NCBI RefSeq assembly: GCF_003986935.1
Contig: NZ_RJZE01000005.1
Coordinates: 62,001 to 126,000, forward strand
Direction of reading: 5' to 3'
DNA: 64,000 nucleotides
Source of the DNA: Paraburkholderia kururiensis JCM 10599 = LMG 19447
Lineage (GTDB): Bacteria; Pseudomonadota; Gammaproteobacteria; Burkholderiales; Burkholderiaceae
Below, piece after piece: positions 1 to 8,310 of this stretch (positions are counted from its first letter, which is position 1; every line of letters begins with the position of its first letter). The notes under the pieces were generated by a model. It did not search any database, was not told the DNA's origin, and was given only the letters and a program-made list of their open reading frames with translations. Made by a program: the position numbers and the translations under genes.

Positions 1-165
1 GGCGATTTCCGCGACTGATGCGCAAGGCCGCACACCCTCTTCGCCCAGCTTCCTCGCGCTGTCCTGGCTGGTATCGAATCCAAACACGTCGAAGCCTGCC
101 CGCTTCAGCGACAGGGCCATCCCGCGCCCCATGTTTCCGAGTCCGACGACACCTACCGCTTTCAT
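1..165 (-). CDS. NAD-binding 3-hydroxyisobutyrate dehydrogenase-like protein (5' part)
   Basis: Only the first 55 codons are inside the window; the gene runs off the left edge. The protein begins MKAVGVVGLGNMGRGMALSL, the glycine-rich GxGxMG dinucleotide fold of the 6-phosphogluconate / 3-hydroxyisobutyrate dehydrogenase superfamily, followed by an Asp (FGFDTS) expected at the end of strand beta-2. Members oxidise beta-hydroxyacids with NAD(P). It is divergent from the LysR gene at 305, with 139 bp between the start codons, so that regulator probably controls it. The substrate cannot be told from this fragment. Confidence 0.8.
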   Translation of the reverse strand, partial: MKAVGVVGLGNMGRGMALSLKRAGFDVFGFDTSQDSARKLGEEGVRPCASVAEIA

Positions 166-272
166 TTCTGCGCTCCTGGTCAGTACATTGAGATGCGCCT
201 GGCTCGAGGCCTGGTCCGCTCCGTTGACGTCGATATTCGGCGCATTGACCGTTTCAACCAATAAGTGCCAAT

Positions 273-298
273 ATTCGAATCGTTCTAATAATTCGAAC
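273..298. promoter_or_regulatory. Paired TTCGAA palindromes in a divergent promoter region
   Basis: Two copies of ATTCGAA (273-279 and 291-297), each containing the palindrome TTCGAA, start 18 bp apart just upstream of the LysR start codon and inside the gap to the divergent dehydrogenase gene. The position suits autoregulator binding. Assignment to LysR binding is inference. Confidence 0.35.
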
Positions 299-304
299 AC
301 CACC

Positions 305-1216
305 ATGGCAGACAGCCTGACCGAAAGCCGGATCACCTATTTTTTCGAAGCGGTGCGTTGCGGCACGATCCGCGCAGCGGCTGACTGGCTCGATGTCGCA
401 CCCTCTGCCGTAAGCCGCCAGATCACCTTGCTGGAAAAGGAACTCGACGCCCCGCTGATCGAACGTCACGCCCGTGGCGTTACACCGACCGAGGCCGGCC
501 AGTTCGTCATCCAGTATTTTCGGGAGCAGCGCGCGCATCGCGAAGACCTGCTGTCCCGTCTGCAGGAACTACGCGGCCTGCGTACCGGCCGCGTCAGCGT
601 GGTGCTGGGAGAAGGATTCGTATCCGACATGCTGTCGGGACCGATGCAGCATTTCTGCAGACAGTATCCGAACATCAAGGTCAATCTCGACGTGGGCAGC
701 ACCAACGACGTCGTGACGAAGATTGCGGAGGACGAGGGCGACATCGGCCTCGTCTACAACCCGCCAAACGAACCGCGCATCGTGTCGCGCGCGTTCCGCC
801 AGCAGCCGATGATGGCCATCGTCGGCACCAGGATGGCGCGCACGATCAGGCGCAAGAGTCTTACCGTGCAGGAACTGGCGTCGTATCCGATTGCCGCGAC
901 CCATGCCACCTATGGCACACGGCAAATGCTGCAGGCGGTCGAGTTCGCCGAGAAGATCACGCTGGAGCTGGCCGTCACGACCAACTCCATCAACATCATG
1001 AAGCAGTTCGCCCTTTCCGAACTCGGGATCGTGGTGCTACCGGCTTTTGCTGTTGCCGGCGAACTCAAGGCTGGGCAACTGAAGGCCATTCCCATCGAAC
1101 ACCCGATTCTTCAGAACGCCGAAGCACATCTCGTGACGCGTGTGGGACGCACGTTGTCCGTTGCATCGAACAAGATGCTGCAGATGATCTCGTCGCAAAT
1201 GAGCGCGTTTCGCTAG
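305..1216 (+). CDS. LysR-family transcriptional regulator
   Basis: A 303-residue LysR-type regulator. The N-terminal winged helix-turn-helix spans about residues 9-65 (YFFEAVRCGTIRAAADWL, then PSAVSRQ), and the rest is the two-lobed effector-binding domain with family-typical phrases such as GRVSVVLGEG and ELGIVVLPAF. The frame is open further upstream to 131, but the ATG at 305 gives the usual LysR length and N-terminus, and the earlier codons overlap the divergent gene. Its likely target is the divergent hydroxyacid dehydrogenase-like gene. The effector is unknown. Confidence 0.9.
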   Translation: MADSLTESRITYFFEAVRCGTIRAAADWLDVAPSAVSRQITLLEKELDAPLIERHARGVTPTEAGQFVIQYFREQRAHREDLLSRLQELRGLRTGRVSVVLGEGFVSDMLSGPMQHFCRQYPNIKVNLDVGSTNDVVTKIAEDEGDIGLVYNPPNEPRIVSRAFRQQPMMAIVGTRMARTIRRKSLTVQELASYPIAATHATYGTRQMLQAVEFAEKITLELAVTTNSINIMKQFALSELGIVVLPAFAVAGELKAGQLKAIPIEHPILQNAEAHLVTRVGRTLSVASNKMLQMISSQMSAFR

Positions 1217-1254
1217 GCGGTCGCGGCAGGAGCAGCCCCCCGGCCCAGGACGAG

Positions 1255-1278
1255 GACAAGGACAAGGACAAGGACAGC
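1255..1278. repeat. GACAAG hexamer tandem repeat
   Basis: Three exact GACAAG units and a degenerate fourth (GACAGC) lie directly downstream of the LysR gene, between it and the decayed gene that follows. It marks the junction where the reverse-strand reading frame loses protein character, so slippage may have contributed to the decay. Confidence 0.7.
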
Positions 1279-1289
1279 GGAGATCAACA

Positions 1290-1535
1290 TGGGCAACAAT
1301 CGGGCAGCCCAGTTCGGCGAGCGTCGCTTTTTCGAGCGTCAGGCCGGTCGCGTGCCACGTTGAGCAGCAGATAGACCACGCCGAACTGCTCCGCAATGCG
1401 GAGTTGCCCGTCCGCGCGCGCACCACCCGGCACGGCAAGCGCCGTCACGCCGACTACGACGCCCAGCGCCAGCACCGCAGCGTGACGGACCTGTCGCGAC
1501 ATCGCGGACAACGCCGCGCGAAACGGATGCAACAT
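1290..1535 (-). pseudogene. Remnant of a sulfonate/nitrate-type ABC substrate-binding protein
   Basis: The reading frame begins with a signal peptide (start MLHPFRAALS, ending near GGARA) followed by GQLRIAEQFGVVYLLLNVAR, which matches the mature N-terminus of NMT1/SsuA-like periplasmic binding proteins. After about 60 residues the similarity stops; a neighbouring frame continues briefly (LTLEKATLAELG) and then runs into the GACAAG repeat. Roughly the last 260 residues of a normal binding protein are missing. It is probably a dead relic of a sulfonate uptake system once linked to the TauD-like gene upstream of it. Confidence 0.6.
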
Positions 1536-1627
1536 CGATGACCCCGTATGACTGTCTGAATCTGAAGAGTTGGGACGCCGGCTTGCAAGCGACGCAAAGC
1601 CGACGAAGAGAGATGCACGGGCGTCGT

Positions 1628-2542
1628 TCAGAACGGCACGTCGCCTTCAATCGTCGTGCGGTAGAGCTTGCGGCGCAGGTGGTCCGGCGTGCCTGCGGCC
1701 AAATGCATGAGCGAACGGTTGTCCCAGAACACGAGATCGTGTGCCTGCCAGCGGTGCCGGTACAGATGCTCGGGCCGCACGCTATGCGCGAACAGTTCGT
1801 CGAGCAGCGCGCGACTTTCGTCTTCAGGCAGATCGACGATGCGCGTCGTGAAATGCTCGCTCACGAAGAGCGCCTTGCGGCCCGTTTCCGGATGCGTGCG
1901 CACCACCGGATGCACGACGGGCTTCACCTGTGCGATCTGCTCAGGCGTAAGGTTCGGCCGCCACGGGCTACGCGCCTGAAGCTCCGCGTAACGCGCGAGA
2001 TAGGTGTGCTCGGCACGCTTGCCTTCAACAGCCTTGCGCAGATGCGCCGGCAGCGTGTCCCACGCGAGGTGCATGTTCGCGAACAACGTGTCGCCGCCTT
2101 CGGACGGCAGTTCCTGCGCATGCAGCAGCGAGCCGAGACTCGGCTTTTCCTTGTAAGAGAGGTCCGAATGCCAGAAGCGGCCCGCATCGCCAAGTCCGAT
2201 GGGTTTGCCGTTCTCGATCACGTTCGACACGATCAGCACTTCGGGGTGGCCGGCCAGCGCGAACTGATGCAGCACATGAATCTGCAAGGGGCCAAAGCGG
2301 CGACTGAACGCAACGTGTTCGTCGGGCGTGATGCGCTGGTCGCGAAACACGAGCACGTGATGCTCGAGGTGAGCGCGATGGATGCGCGCGAAGTCGTCGT
2401 CCCCGAGCGGTTTCGACAGATCGAGGCCGATGACTTCGGCGCCCAGCGGCGCGTTGAACGCGCGTATTTCGAAAGACTGTGCGGCACCTGCACGAGGCGG
2501 CACGGAACGCGCAGCGGCGATAGCGGAAGCGGTCGTTGTCAC
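1628..2542 (-). CDS. TauD/TfdA-family 2-oxoglutarate-dependent dioxygenase
   Basis: A 304-residue non-haem Fe(II)/2-oxoglutarate dioxygenase of the taurine dioxygenase family. The iron-binding HxD pair is H125-S-D127 (RFWHSDLSYKEKP), the distal His is H280 (RSLMHLAAG), and the Arg that holds 2-oxoglutarate is in the C-terminal RRKLYRTT stretch. Members hydroxylate sulfonates, sulfate esters or chlorophenoxy acids; near TauD homologues release sulfite from a sulfonate. The decayed binding protein just downstream suggests it once belonged to a sulfonate-uptake operon. The exact substrate cannot be assigned. Confidence 0.88.
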   Translation of the reverse strand: MTTTASAIAAARSVPPRAGAAQSFEIRAFNAPLGAEVIGLDLSKPLGDDDFARIHRAHLEHHVLVFRDQRITPDEHVAFSRRFGPLQIHVLHQFALAGHPEVLIVSNVIENGKPIGLGDAGRFWHSDLSYKEKPSLGSLLHAQELPSEGGDTLFANMHLAWDTLPAHLRKAVEGKRAEHTYLARYAELQARSPWRPNLTPEQIAQVKPVVHPVVRTHPETGRKALFVSEHFTTRIVDLPEDESRALLDELFAHSVRPEHLYRHRWQAHDLVFWDNRSLMHLAAGTPDHLRRKLYRTTIEGDVPF

Positions 2543-2827
2543 GGTAATGCCCGGGGCCTGTAAAAACGCACAATCTACGGTTCGCCACGCGCACCGGTCA
2601 ACGAAGCAAAATCGATACGTTTATCTGCTGTCGTCATAAAGGCGCTGCTGCGGCGTCGGTCGACCGAACCGCATGGGAAGCGCGCCCTCCACGCGATCAG
2701 TCGCCGGTCTTACCGGTCCACGAGGCTGTTGATTTTGGCTTTCCCTACCGGCATTGAATGATCGCCGCGATGATTCGCGATACCGCGGGCGTGAAGGCGC
2801 TATTGCTTTCATCGACGATATGGATGA
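2543..2827. other. Intergenic region upstream of the TauD-like gene
   Basis: No convincing gene is seen on either strand. Together with the short reading frame that follows, it forms the 480-bp space between the dioxygenase and the methyltransferase and probably holds the dioxygenase promoter. Confidence 0.4.
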
Positions 2828-3001
2828 AACAAAAACACCAAATTCGAATGCGAACATTTGAAGTGCCTGGAACAGCTATCCCAAGCATTGGTGAGGCACA
2901 CCATTCACGCGATGGCCTTGCTCGATCCGCTGGTCGATACGTGTGGGAAGTCCGCCTACACGCCCAAGATGTTCGAACCACGAAAGTCGTCGCGGTTCTA
3001 A
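2828..3001 (+). CDS. Short unrecognised open frame, possible gene fragment
   Basis: A 57-codon frame with protein-like composition, ending in PKMFEPRKSSRF and a TAA stop. It contains a run of amphipathic helical residues (HLKCLEQLSQALV) followed by ALLDPLVDTCGKS. There is no ATG near its upstream end; internal starts are GTG at 2891 and ATG at 2912. The other frames here look random. It could be a small gene with a non-ATG start or the 3' end of a lost gene. No function is proposed. Confidence 0.3.
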   Translation, partial: NKNTKFECEHLKCLEQLSQALVRHTIHAMALLDPLVDTCGKSAYTPKMFEPRKSSRF

Positions 3002-3021
3002 GGCGCTGCTTGCCCGTGCGG

Positions 3022-3927
3022 CTATGGCTTGACGAACCTGAGTGTCATCCGATCCGACTCGCCAATTGCGGCATAGCGATCCCGGTCAGCATCGCCGCCA
3101 GCGTAGGTCGGCGGCAGCGACCATACGCCATGCGGATAGTCCTTCGTATCCCGCGCATTCGCGTTGATCTCGCTACGCGCCACCAGTACGAAACCCGCGG
3201 CCTGCGCATGTTCGATCACGAAGGCTTCCGTCACGTAGCCCGTATCGATCATTTGCTGCAAGGACGCGCCGGGCCGGGCGCGATGCTCTTCCACGCCGAG
3301 TTCCCCACCGCGCTTCAGCGCGCCATAAAACGCGCGGAAATTCGCATCGAGCTGACCATCCTTGATCCAGTTGTGGATGTTGCGGAACGTGAGCACGCGG
3401 TCGAAGCGCTCGTGCGCGTCGAAGCCTGAAAATGCGCCTGCTTGCAATCGACCAACGACGACGTTCCCATAGATGGCGGGGTCGCCGGCCAGCTTGCGAA
3501 GATAGGCGTCGTCGGTCGCGCGCTCTTCGAGATCCGGCACACCCGCAAGGCCGAGATATTGCGCCTCGTACAGATGGCCGGTGTCGTGCAGCCACGGCGC
3601 AAGAATGTCTGTGTACCAACCGCCGCCCGGCGCGATCTCCAGCACCGTTTGCGACGGACCCAGTTCGAAGAACTCCAGCGTTTGCTTCGGGTGGCGATAA
3701 ACGTCGCGTGCTCTCGCCTTCTCGCTGCGTTGCGCGCCATCGATGGCGGCATCGAGGGAACGGGCAGCGGCAGGACGCGCTTGCGCTTCATGCGCAACAG
3801 GCTGCAAAGCAGACGGCGAAGTGGTGGTGCAGCCCGTTATCGTCAGCGCGATCAACGTCGTAACAACGGAGAGTGCGCGCGGCAACGCGGCGTTTACCGG
3901 CGTGCGGCGATCGTTGAATCGATTCAT
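3022..3927 (-). CDS. Lipoprotein-type class I SAM-dependent methyltransferase
   Basis: A 301-residue protein with an N-terminal export signal and lipobox LTITGC (Cys33), so it is probably anchored to a membrane outside the cytoplasm. The mature part has the SAM-binding motif I VLEIAPGGGWYTDIL at about residues 95-109, typical of a family of exported predicted methyltransferases. Its start codon overlaps the stop of the upstream small frame (ATGA), so the two would be translationally coupled. The substrate is unknown, and where an exported methyltransferase would obtain SAM is an open puzzle for this family. Confidence 0.8.
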   Translation of the reverse strand: MNRFNDRRTPVNAALPRALSVVTTLIALTITGCTTTSPSALQPVAHEAQARPAAARSLDAAIDGAQRSEKARARDVYRHPKQTLEFFELGPSQTVLEIAPGGGWYTDILAPWLHDTGHLYEAQYLGLAGVPDLEERATDDAYLRKLAGDPAIYGNVVVGRLQAGAFSGFDAHERFDRVLTFRNIHNWIKDGQLDANFRAFYGALKRGGELGVEEHRARPGASLQQMIDTGYVTEAFVIEHAQAAGFVLVARSEINANARDTKDYPHGVWSLPPTYAGGDADRDRYAAIGESDRMTLRFVKP

Positions 3928-4137
3928 GGGCTACGCTCCGGTTTTCCGTGTTGTCCGAAGCGGTAGCGCGCAATCTCTGCCCGGTCGGTGTCCGCAACGG
4001 CGCGCTTCGTTCCCCACGGCTGATCCGGATTGCCTCGGCGCAGTTTCTGCAGGCTCGCTGCCTGCGACACCGGTAACAAGCCGAAGACGGCCGCGACAAG
4101 GAACGCGACTGCCCGGCCGAATCCATTCTTCCCTCAT
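3924..4137 (-). pseudogene. Small secreted protein broken by an apparent one-base frameshift
   Basis: A good ribosome-binding site (CGGAGG) precedes ATG at 4137, but the ATG frame soon loses protein character. Removing one G from the GGG run just after the start codon restores a frame beginning MRKNGFGRAVAFLVAAVFGL, a textbook signal peptide, with a mature part of about 45 residues (NPDQPWGTKRAV, then DRAEIARYRFGQ) ending at 3924, where TGA overlaps the methyltransferase start. The coupled stop-start and intact signal peptide argue that this was a real gene; either it carries a recent frameshift or the assembly has a base error. Confidence 0.6.
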
Positions 4138-4151
4138 TTCAACCTCCGTGG

Positions 4152-4460
4152 TCAGACAGGTTCGATACGCGCCTGCGCCGCCTCGCCAGGGCCACCCCAG
4201 CGCTTGAGGTCGATCTGCGTATCTCTGGTCCTGGCGTAATAGATCGGGAGCCCTCTCCCTCGAACCCGTGTGAGACCATGCGAGTGTAAATCACGCGTGC
4301 CGTCGCGCGCGTAGCGCCCTCCAACTCGCGCTTGTTGAAGCCTTCAGGCGCGTCGCTCCTCGACGCATACGCGAAAAAGGAATTGAAAAACGCGGGACCG
4401 ATCGATCGCCCGCACGCAGGTTGAATTGCCGTCTGGCTCCAGCTTCCAGGCGGGCTAAAG
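4152..4460 (-). pseudogene. Degraded gene with several frame changes, family unknown
   Basis: Protein-like stretches are spread over three reverse-strand frames: AWKLEPDGNSTCVRAIDRS first, then GFNKRELEGATRATARVIYT, and finally LPIYYARTRDTQIDLKRW, ending IEPV at a stop at 4152-4154. No single frame covers them. The order and spacing fit one ancestral gene of about 100 codons between the SDR and the small secreted protein, now carrying at least two frameshifts. I do not recognise the family. Confidence 0.4.
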
Positions 4461-5138
4461 CGTCTCCTCATACCGGCAATTGACGAGCAGTTCCGCGACG
4501 CTCGCGGTGTTCGGCAGTTCGATCGTATTGACCACGAGCAGCGCCAGATCCTGCGGTTGCGTCATCGCCTCGGGCGCAAGATCGGCGATGCCCGACGCCA
4601 TATCGGTATTCACGAAGCCGGGACACACGGCCGTTGCGCGCACGCCGTCGTCCCAACCCGCGCGGCGCACCGCGTGCGTCAACGCGACCATCGCGTGCTT
4701 CGACATCTGGTAGCCGACGTTCAGGTTCTTGACGCGCTTGCCCGACAACGACGCAAGCTGTACGAAGCGCCCACGTCCCGAACGCCGTAGATGCGGCAAC
4801 GCGGCCTGCACAAGACGAAAAGGTGCGTGCACGTTGATGTCGAATGTCTCGGCGAGCAGCGCATCGTCGCCGTTGTCGAAGTCGATCATCTTGCAGATGC
4901 CGGCATTGCTGACGAGCACGTCGAGCCGGCCGTATCGATGGATCGTCGCATCCACCCAGTTGCGTGCCGCCTGCGGGTCACGCGCTTCATAGGCGTGAAT
5001 GAATGTATCGGCCATGCCCTCGAACACGCGCGGCTCGCGCATGCCAAGCGAAAGCGCATAGCCTCGCCGCGCCAGTTCGTTTGCAATCTCGCTGCCGATA
5101 CCGCGCGAAGCGCCTGACACCATCGCTACCTTTTGCAT
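4455..5138 (-). CDS. Short-chain dehydrogenase/reductase
   Basis: A classical SDR of 227 residues. It has the NAD(P)-binding motif SGASRGIG at residues 8-15, the structural SNAG motif, the catalytic Ser in LASLSGKR, and the YxxxK pair in YQMSKHA. The ATG at 5138 is preferred over an in-frame ATG at 5168 because AAGGA lies seven bases before it. It is the last gene of the reverse-strand operon containing two FAD oxidases and an amino-acid transporter, so it probably oxidises or reduces a carbonyl intermediate of that pathway. The substrate is not identifiable. Confidence 0.88.
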   Translation of the reverse strand: MQKVAMVSGASRGIGSEIANELARRGYALSLGMREPRVFEGMADTFIHAYEARDPQAARNWVDATIHRYGRLDVLVSNAGICKMIDFDNGDDALLAETFDINVHAPFRLVQAALPHLRRSGRGRFVQLASLSGKRVKNLNVGYQMSKHAMVALTHAVRRAGWDDGVRATAVCPGFVNTDMASGIADLAPEAMTQPQDLALLVVNTIELPNTASVAELLVNCRYEETL

Positions 5139-5177
5139 GCTCGAATCCTTGCGAAGCGTCTCGTTCATGCGGGCGCA

Positions 5178-6515
5178 TCAAAAGCCTGCATCGATCGTGA
5201 TTTTCGAACCATCGCTAAAGCGGCTCAGCCTGAACGCGTGCGTATCGACGAGCGGTTTGTCGTTGTGCACGATATCTGCCATCAGCCTGCCCGCGCCCGG
5301 CCCGATACCGAAGCCATGCCCCGAAAAACCCGTGCCGATGAACAGTCCCGGCACCTTCGCGACGTCCGAGATGACGGGAATCGCATCCGGCGTGACGTCG
5401 ATATAGCCGGCCCAACGCTGCGCGATACGTGCGCCAGCCAGTTGCGGAAACACGGCGACAAACGCCTGCAAGCCCTTGTCGACATACGGAACGACAGGAT
5501 CGGGATCGAGCGTGCGGATGGATTCGAATACCGTCGGCGCGTCCAGCGACCAGCGGCGCGGACGTTTCAGTTCGTCGAAGAAGCGCTTGCCGACGCTGAT
5601 CTGCAATGCGCCCATCTGGCTTTTCAGCGCCTCGATGTATTTGAAGAACAGCCGGAACGAATCGGGCGTGAGGTCCGCATGCGTGCGCAGCCCATAGGCG
5701 ACCGTATAGCCGCCGTCCAGACGCTTTCGAAACGCGAACTCCTCATTGTTGGCGCTGCACGTCGGGCCGCCTTCCAGCGGCTCGGTACGCAGCACCGAGG
5801 CACGCGTGAGCAGTTGCGGCAGATCGACGCCGAGATTGCCGCAGAAATAGCGTGTCCATGCGCCGCCCGCGACAACGGCGGCATCGCAGCGGATCGTGCC
5901 GTGCTCGGTGACGACAGCGCTGACGCGTCCGCGGCTCGTTTCGATGCCGCGCACCGCACAGGGCGTCAGGATGCTGACACCGCGCTTTCTCAGCGCGTTC
6001 GCGATGGCGGGCGCGGCCTTTTGCGGTTCGGCGCGCGCGTCGCCGGGCGTGAATATGCCGCCTTTGAACGAACGCGTCGCGCCCGGCAACAACGCGGCGA
6101 TGTCGCGGGTATCGACCTCGCGCGTATCGAACGCATCGCCGCCAATCTCGCGCGCACGCCGCAGCCAGTCGCGATGGCGTTCAAGCGTTGCGTCATCGTT
6201 CGATACGTAGAGAATGCCGCACTCGTTGAAGCCGGTTTGTATGCCGAGCTTCTCGTCGAGCGTGCGCCAGATCTTCAGGCTTTCGATGCTCAGCAGCAAT
6301 TCGCGCGGATCGCGCCGCGTGACGCGCACCCAACCCCAGTTGCGGCTCGACTGCTCGCCGGCGATGTGGCCTTTCTCGCACAACGCGACGCTCAATCCCT
6401 TTTCGCTCAGCGCGAGCGCTGTGGACACGCCCATGATGCCGCCGCCTATCACGACGACGTCGGCGCGTTCCGGCAGCTTGATATCGTCGGCGACGATGTC
6501 GACTTTCGGTCCCAT
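5178..6515 (-). CDS. FAD-dependent oxidoreductase, DAO family (first of two)
   Basis: A 445-residue flavoenzyme of the D-amino-acid oxidase fold. The FAD-binding Rossmann motif VVVIGGGIMGVSTALALSE lies near residues 20-38, and the C-terminal FAD motif is GLFIGTGFSGHGFGIGPG. The phrase SSRNWGWVRVTRRDP resembles amine- or opine-oxidising members of the family. It probably oxidises a secondary or primary amine brought in by the adjacent transporter. A second family member is at 9083; the two are only distantly alike, so they may be separate enzymes rather than duplicates. The substrate is inferred only in general terms. Confidence 0.85.
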   Translation of the reverse strand: MGPKVDIVADDIKLPERADVVVIGGGIMGVSTALALSEKGLSVALCEKGHIAGEQSSRNWGWVRVTRRDPRELLLSIESLKIWRTLDEKLGIQTGFNECGILYVSNDDATLERHRDWLRRAREIGGDAFDTREVDTRDIAALLPGATRSFKGGIFTPGDARAEPQKAAPAIANALRKRGVSILTPCAVRGIETSRGRVSAVVTEHGTIRCDAAVVAGGAWTRYFCGNLGVDLPQLLTRASVLRTEPLEGGPTCSANNEEFAFRKRLDGGYTVAYGLRTHADLTPDSFRLFFKYIEALKSQMGALQISVGKRFFDELKRPRRWSLDAPTVFESIRTLDPDPVVPYVDKGLQAFVAVFPQLAGARIAQRWAGYIDVTPDAIPVISDVAKVPGLFIGTGFSGHGFGIGPGAGRLMADIVHNDKPLVDTHAFRLSRFSDGSKITIDAGF

Positions 6516-6545
6516 GTTCTGATTGATGTGTGTGAGGGTTCGTTA

Positions 6546-7343
6546 TCAGCAGCGATGTTCGGCGGCGGGCGCCTGCGATTGCAACGCCTCTTCGCGGCGC
6601 AGGCTGCGCAGTACGCGCGCGGATCGACGGCCGCGACGCGCGCCGGGGTTGCTGAAGCGATTGGTCCAACGGTCGATGTGATTGATCGCATGCGTGAGCG
6701 GCACGGTGATCAACAGATACACGAGACCCGCTGCCACCAGCGGCGACAGGTTGGCCGTATTGACGGCTGCGTTCTGGCCGATCGTGAACAGATCACGCTG
6801 CGACGTCAGCAGACCCAGGAAATACACGAGGCTCGAGTCCTTGACGATGGCGATGAACTGGTTGGCGAGCGCGGGCAGAATGCGTCGCACGCCTTGCGGC
6901 ACGATGACGTGACGCATGCCGCTCCAGTACGTCATGCCGAGCGCCTGGCACGCGTACATCTGGCCGCGCCCCACGCTCTGGATGCCGGAGCGGAAAATCT
7001 CCGCGATATACGCCGACGAGATCAGCGCGAGCGCGACGATTGCGAGCGGATACGGATTCGGCCCGAACAGCGACAGCCCGATGGGCGCGAGGCCCTGGCC
7101 AACCACGAGAATCACCAGCGCGGCGGGCAGGCCGCGAAACACATCGATGAATACCTGGGCAGGCCAGGTCAGCCAGCGCGTATTCGACACGGTCATCAGT
7201 GCCAGCACCATGCCCGCCAGAATGCCGAGCACCGTGGAAAACAGCGACAGGATCAGCGTGTTCACGAGGCCCGTGCCAAGCAGGCCGGGCAGCGAATCGA
7301 GCAAAAGCGGCCAGTCGAGAAAGTTTTGCAAGAAGGCATCCAT
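6546..7343 (-). CDS. Polar amino-acid ABC transporter permease (HisM/GlnP type)
   Basis: A 265-residue inner-membrane permease of the His/Glu/Gln/Arg/opine family, with hydrophobic segments at LINTLILSLFSTVLGILAGM-like positions and the cytoplasmic coupling loop QALGMTYWSGMRHVIVPQGV. The C-terminus has an arginine-rich tail. It is the only permease in the operon; GlnP-type systems can work as homodimers, so this is acceptable. The binding protein (7432) and ATPase (8311) lie immediately upstream on the same strand. It likely imports the amino compound degraded by the flanking oxidases. Confidence 0.9.
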   Translation of the reverse strand: MDAFLQNFLDWPLLLDSLPGLLGTGLVNTLILSLFSTVLGILAGMVLALMTVSNTRWLTWPAQVFIDVFRGLPAALVILVVGQGLAPIGLSLFGPNPYPLAIVALALISSAYIAEIFRSGIQSVGRGQMYACQALGMTYWSGMRHVIVPQGVRRILPALANQFIAIVKDSSLVYFLGLLTSQRDLFTIGQNAAVNTANLSPLVAAGLVYLLITVPLTHAINHIDRWTNRFSNPGARRGRRSARVLRSLRREEALQSQAPAAEHRC

Positions 7344-7431
7344 CTGCGCTCTCCTGAAGTGTGTCCGACGTTGAAAAGCGACCGCACTCTCCCGCGCGCC
7401 CGTTGCTTGCAGCGTTGGCGTGAAGGGTTGC

Positions 7432-8241
7432 CTACTTCATCGCGTACGGCGGAAGATCGGTAGGCTTCGGATAACCCGGATGGAACTGCAGATATAACTT
7501 CATCCACGTGCCGTCGGCAACGAGTTCGCCGATCGTCTTGTTGAGCGCAGCTTCGAGCTTCGTGTTGCCCTTGCGCACGGGAAAGCCAGCGGGCAGATTG
7601 ACGGCGGAGATATCGAGCTTGTCGGCGATATTCGCTTGCGGATACTTGCTTTGCAGACCTTCGACGAGCGTCTTGTCGACGAAATAGCCGTCGATGTACT
7701 TGTTGCGCAATGCAAGGAACCCCGCGTTCAGGTTAGGAAAGCGCACGATCTGTGCGCCGGGCAGATAGCTGGCCGAGTAAGTGTCTTCGATCGTGCCTTG
7801 CACGACGCCGATGCGCTTGTCTTTCACTGAAGCAACATCCGCGCTGATCGTGCTGCCCGGCAGCGTGGCGACGGAAAGCAGGCCCGTCAGATAGCCGTCG
7901 GAGAAATCCACCATCTTCAGGCGGTCCTTCGTGATCGAGATCGAGCCCGCTGCGAGATCGATCTGCTGGTTCGCGACGCTCGGCAACAGGCCGGCGAAAT
8001 CCTGCGCGCGAAAATCGGCGGAGAGCCCGAGCTTCGCGGCAATCGCGCGAATCAGCTCGACGTCGAAGCCTGTCATCTTGCCGTTGTCGACGTACGAATA
8101 CGGTTTGTTGTTCGCATCGACGCCCGCAACGATCTTGCCTGGCGTCAGCGTGCCGACATCTTCGGCATGAGCCGCCGTTGCAGCGACGAGGCACAGCGAT
8201 GTGGCGACAGCAAAGCTGCGTGCAAATTGAAGGAATCGCAT
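7432..8241 (-). CDS. Periplasmic amino-acid-binding protein of the ABC transporter
   Basis: A 269-residue secreted binding protein. The signal peptide begins MRFLQFARSFAVATSLCLVA and ends at AHA near residue 26. The mature protein is a family-3 solute-binding protein: GKIVAGVDANNKPYSYVDN, then GFDVELIRAIAAKLG and the hinge region DLAAGSISITKDRLKMVDFS. It captures a polar amino acid or derivative in the periplasm and delivers it to the permease at 6546. Polar specificity is family knowledge; the precise ligand is unknown. Confidence 0.92.
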   Translation of the reverse strand: MRFLQFARSFAVATSLCLVAATAAHAEDVGTLTPGKIVAGVDANNKPYSYVDNGKMTGFDVELIRAIAAKLGLSADFRAQDFAGLLPSVANQQIDLAAGSISITKDRLKMVDFSDGYLTGLLSVATLPGSTISADVASVKDKRIGVVQGTIEDTYSASYLPGAQIVRFPNLNAGFLALRNKYIDGYFVDKTLVEGLQSKYPQANIADKLDISAVNLPAGFPVRKGNTKLEAALNKTIGELVADGTWMKLYLQFHPGYPKPTDLPPYAMK

Positions 8242-8310
8242 CTGACTCTCCCCAGGTAGAAACTTCGATAAACGAAACTCGCGCGCGACTTGGTACGACT
8301 CGCAAACCGG

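Noticed and set aside
1538..2563. A 341-codon forward frame opposite the TauD-like gene
   Set aside because: The reverse strand carries the iron-binding residues of a dioxygenase; the forward frame has no recognisable pattern.
5133..7463. A 776-codon open frame on the forward strand
   Set aside because: It lies opposite the FAD oxidase and permease genes, has Arg/Ala/Asp-rich composition without domain features, and is a GC-rich antisense frame.
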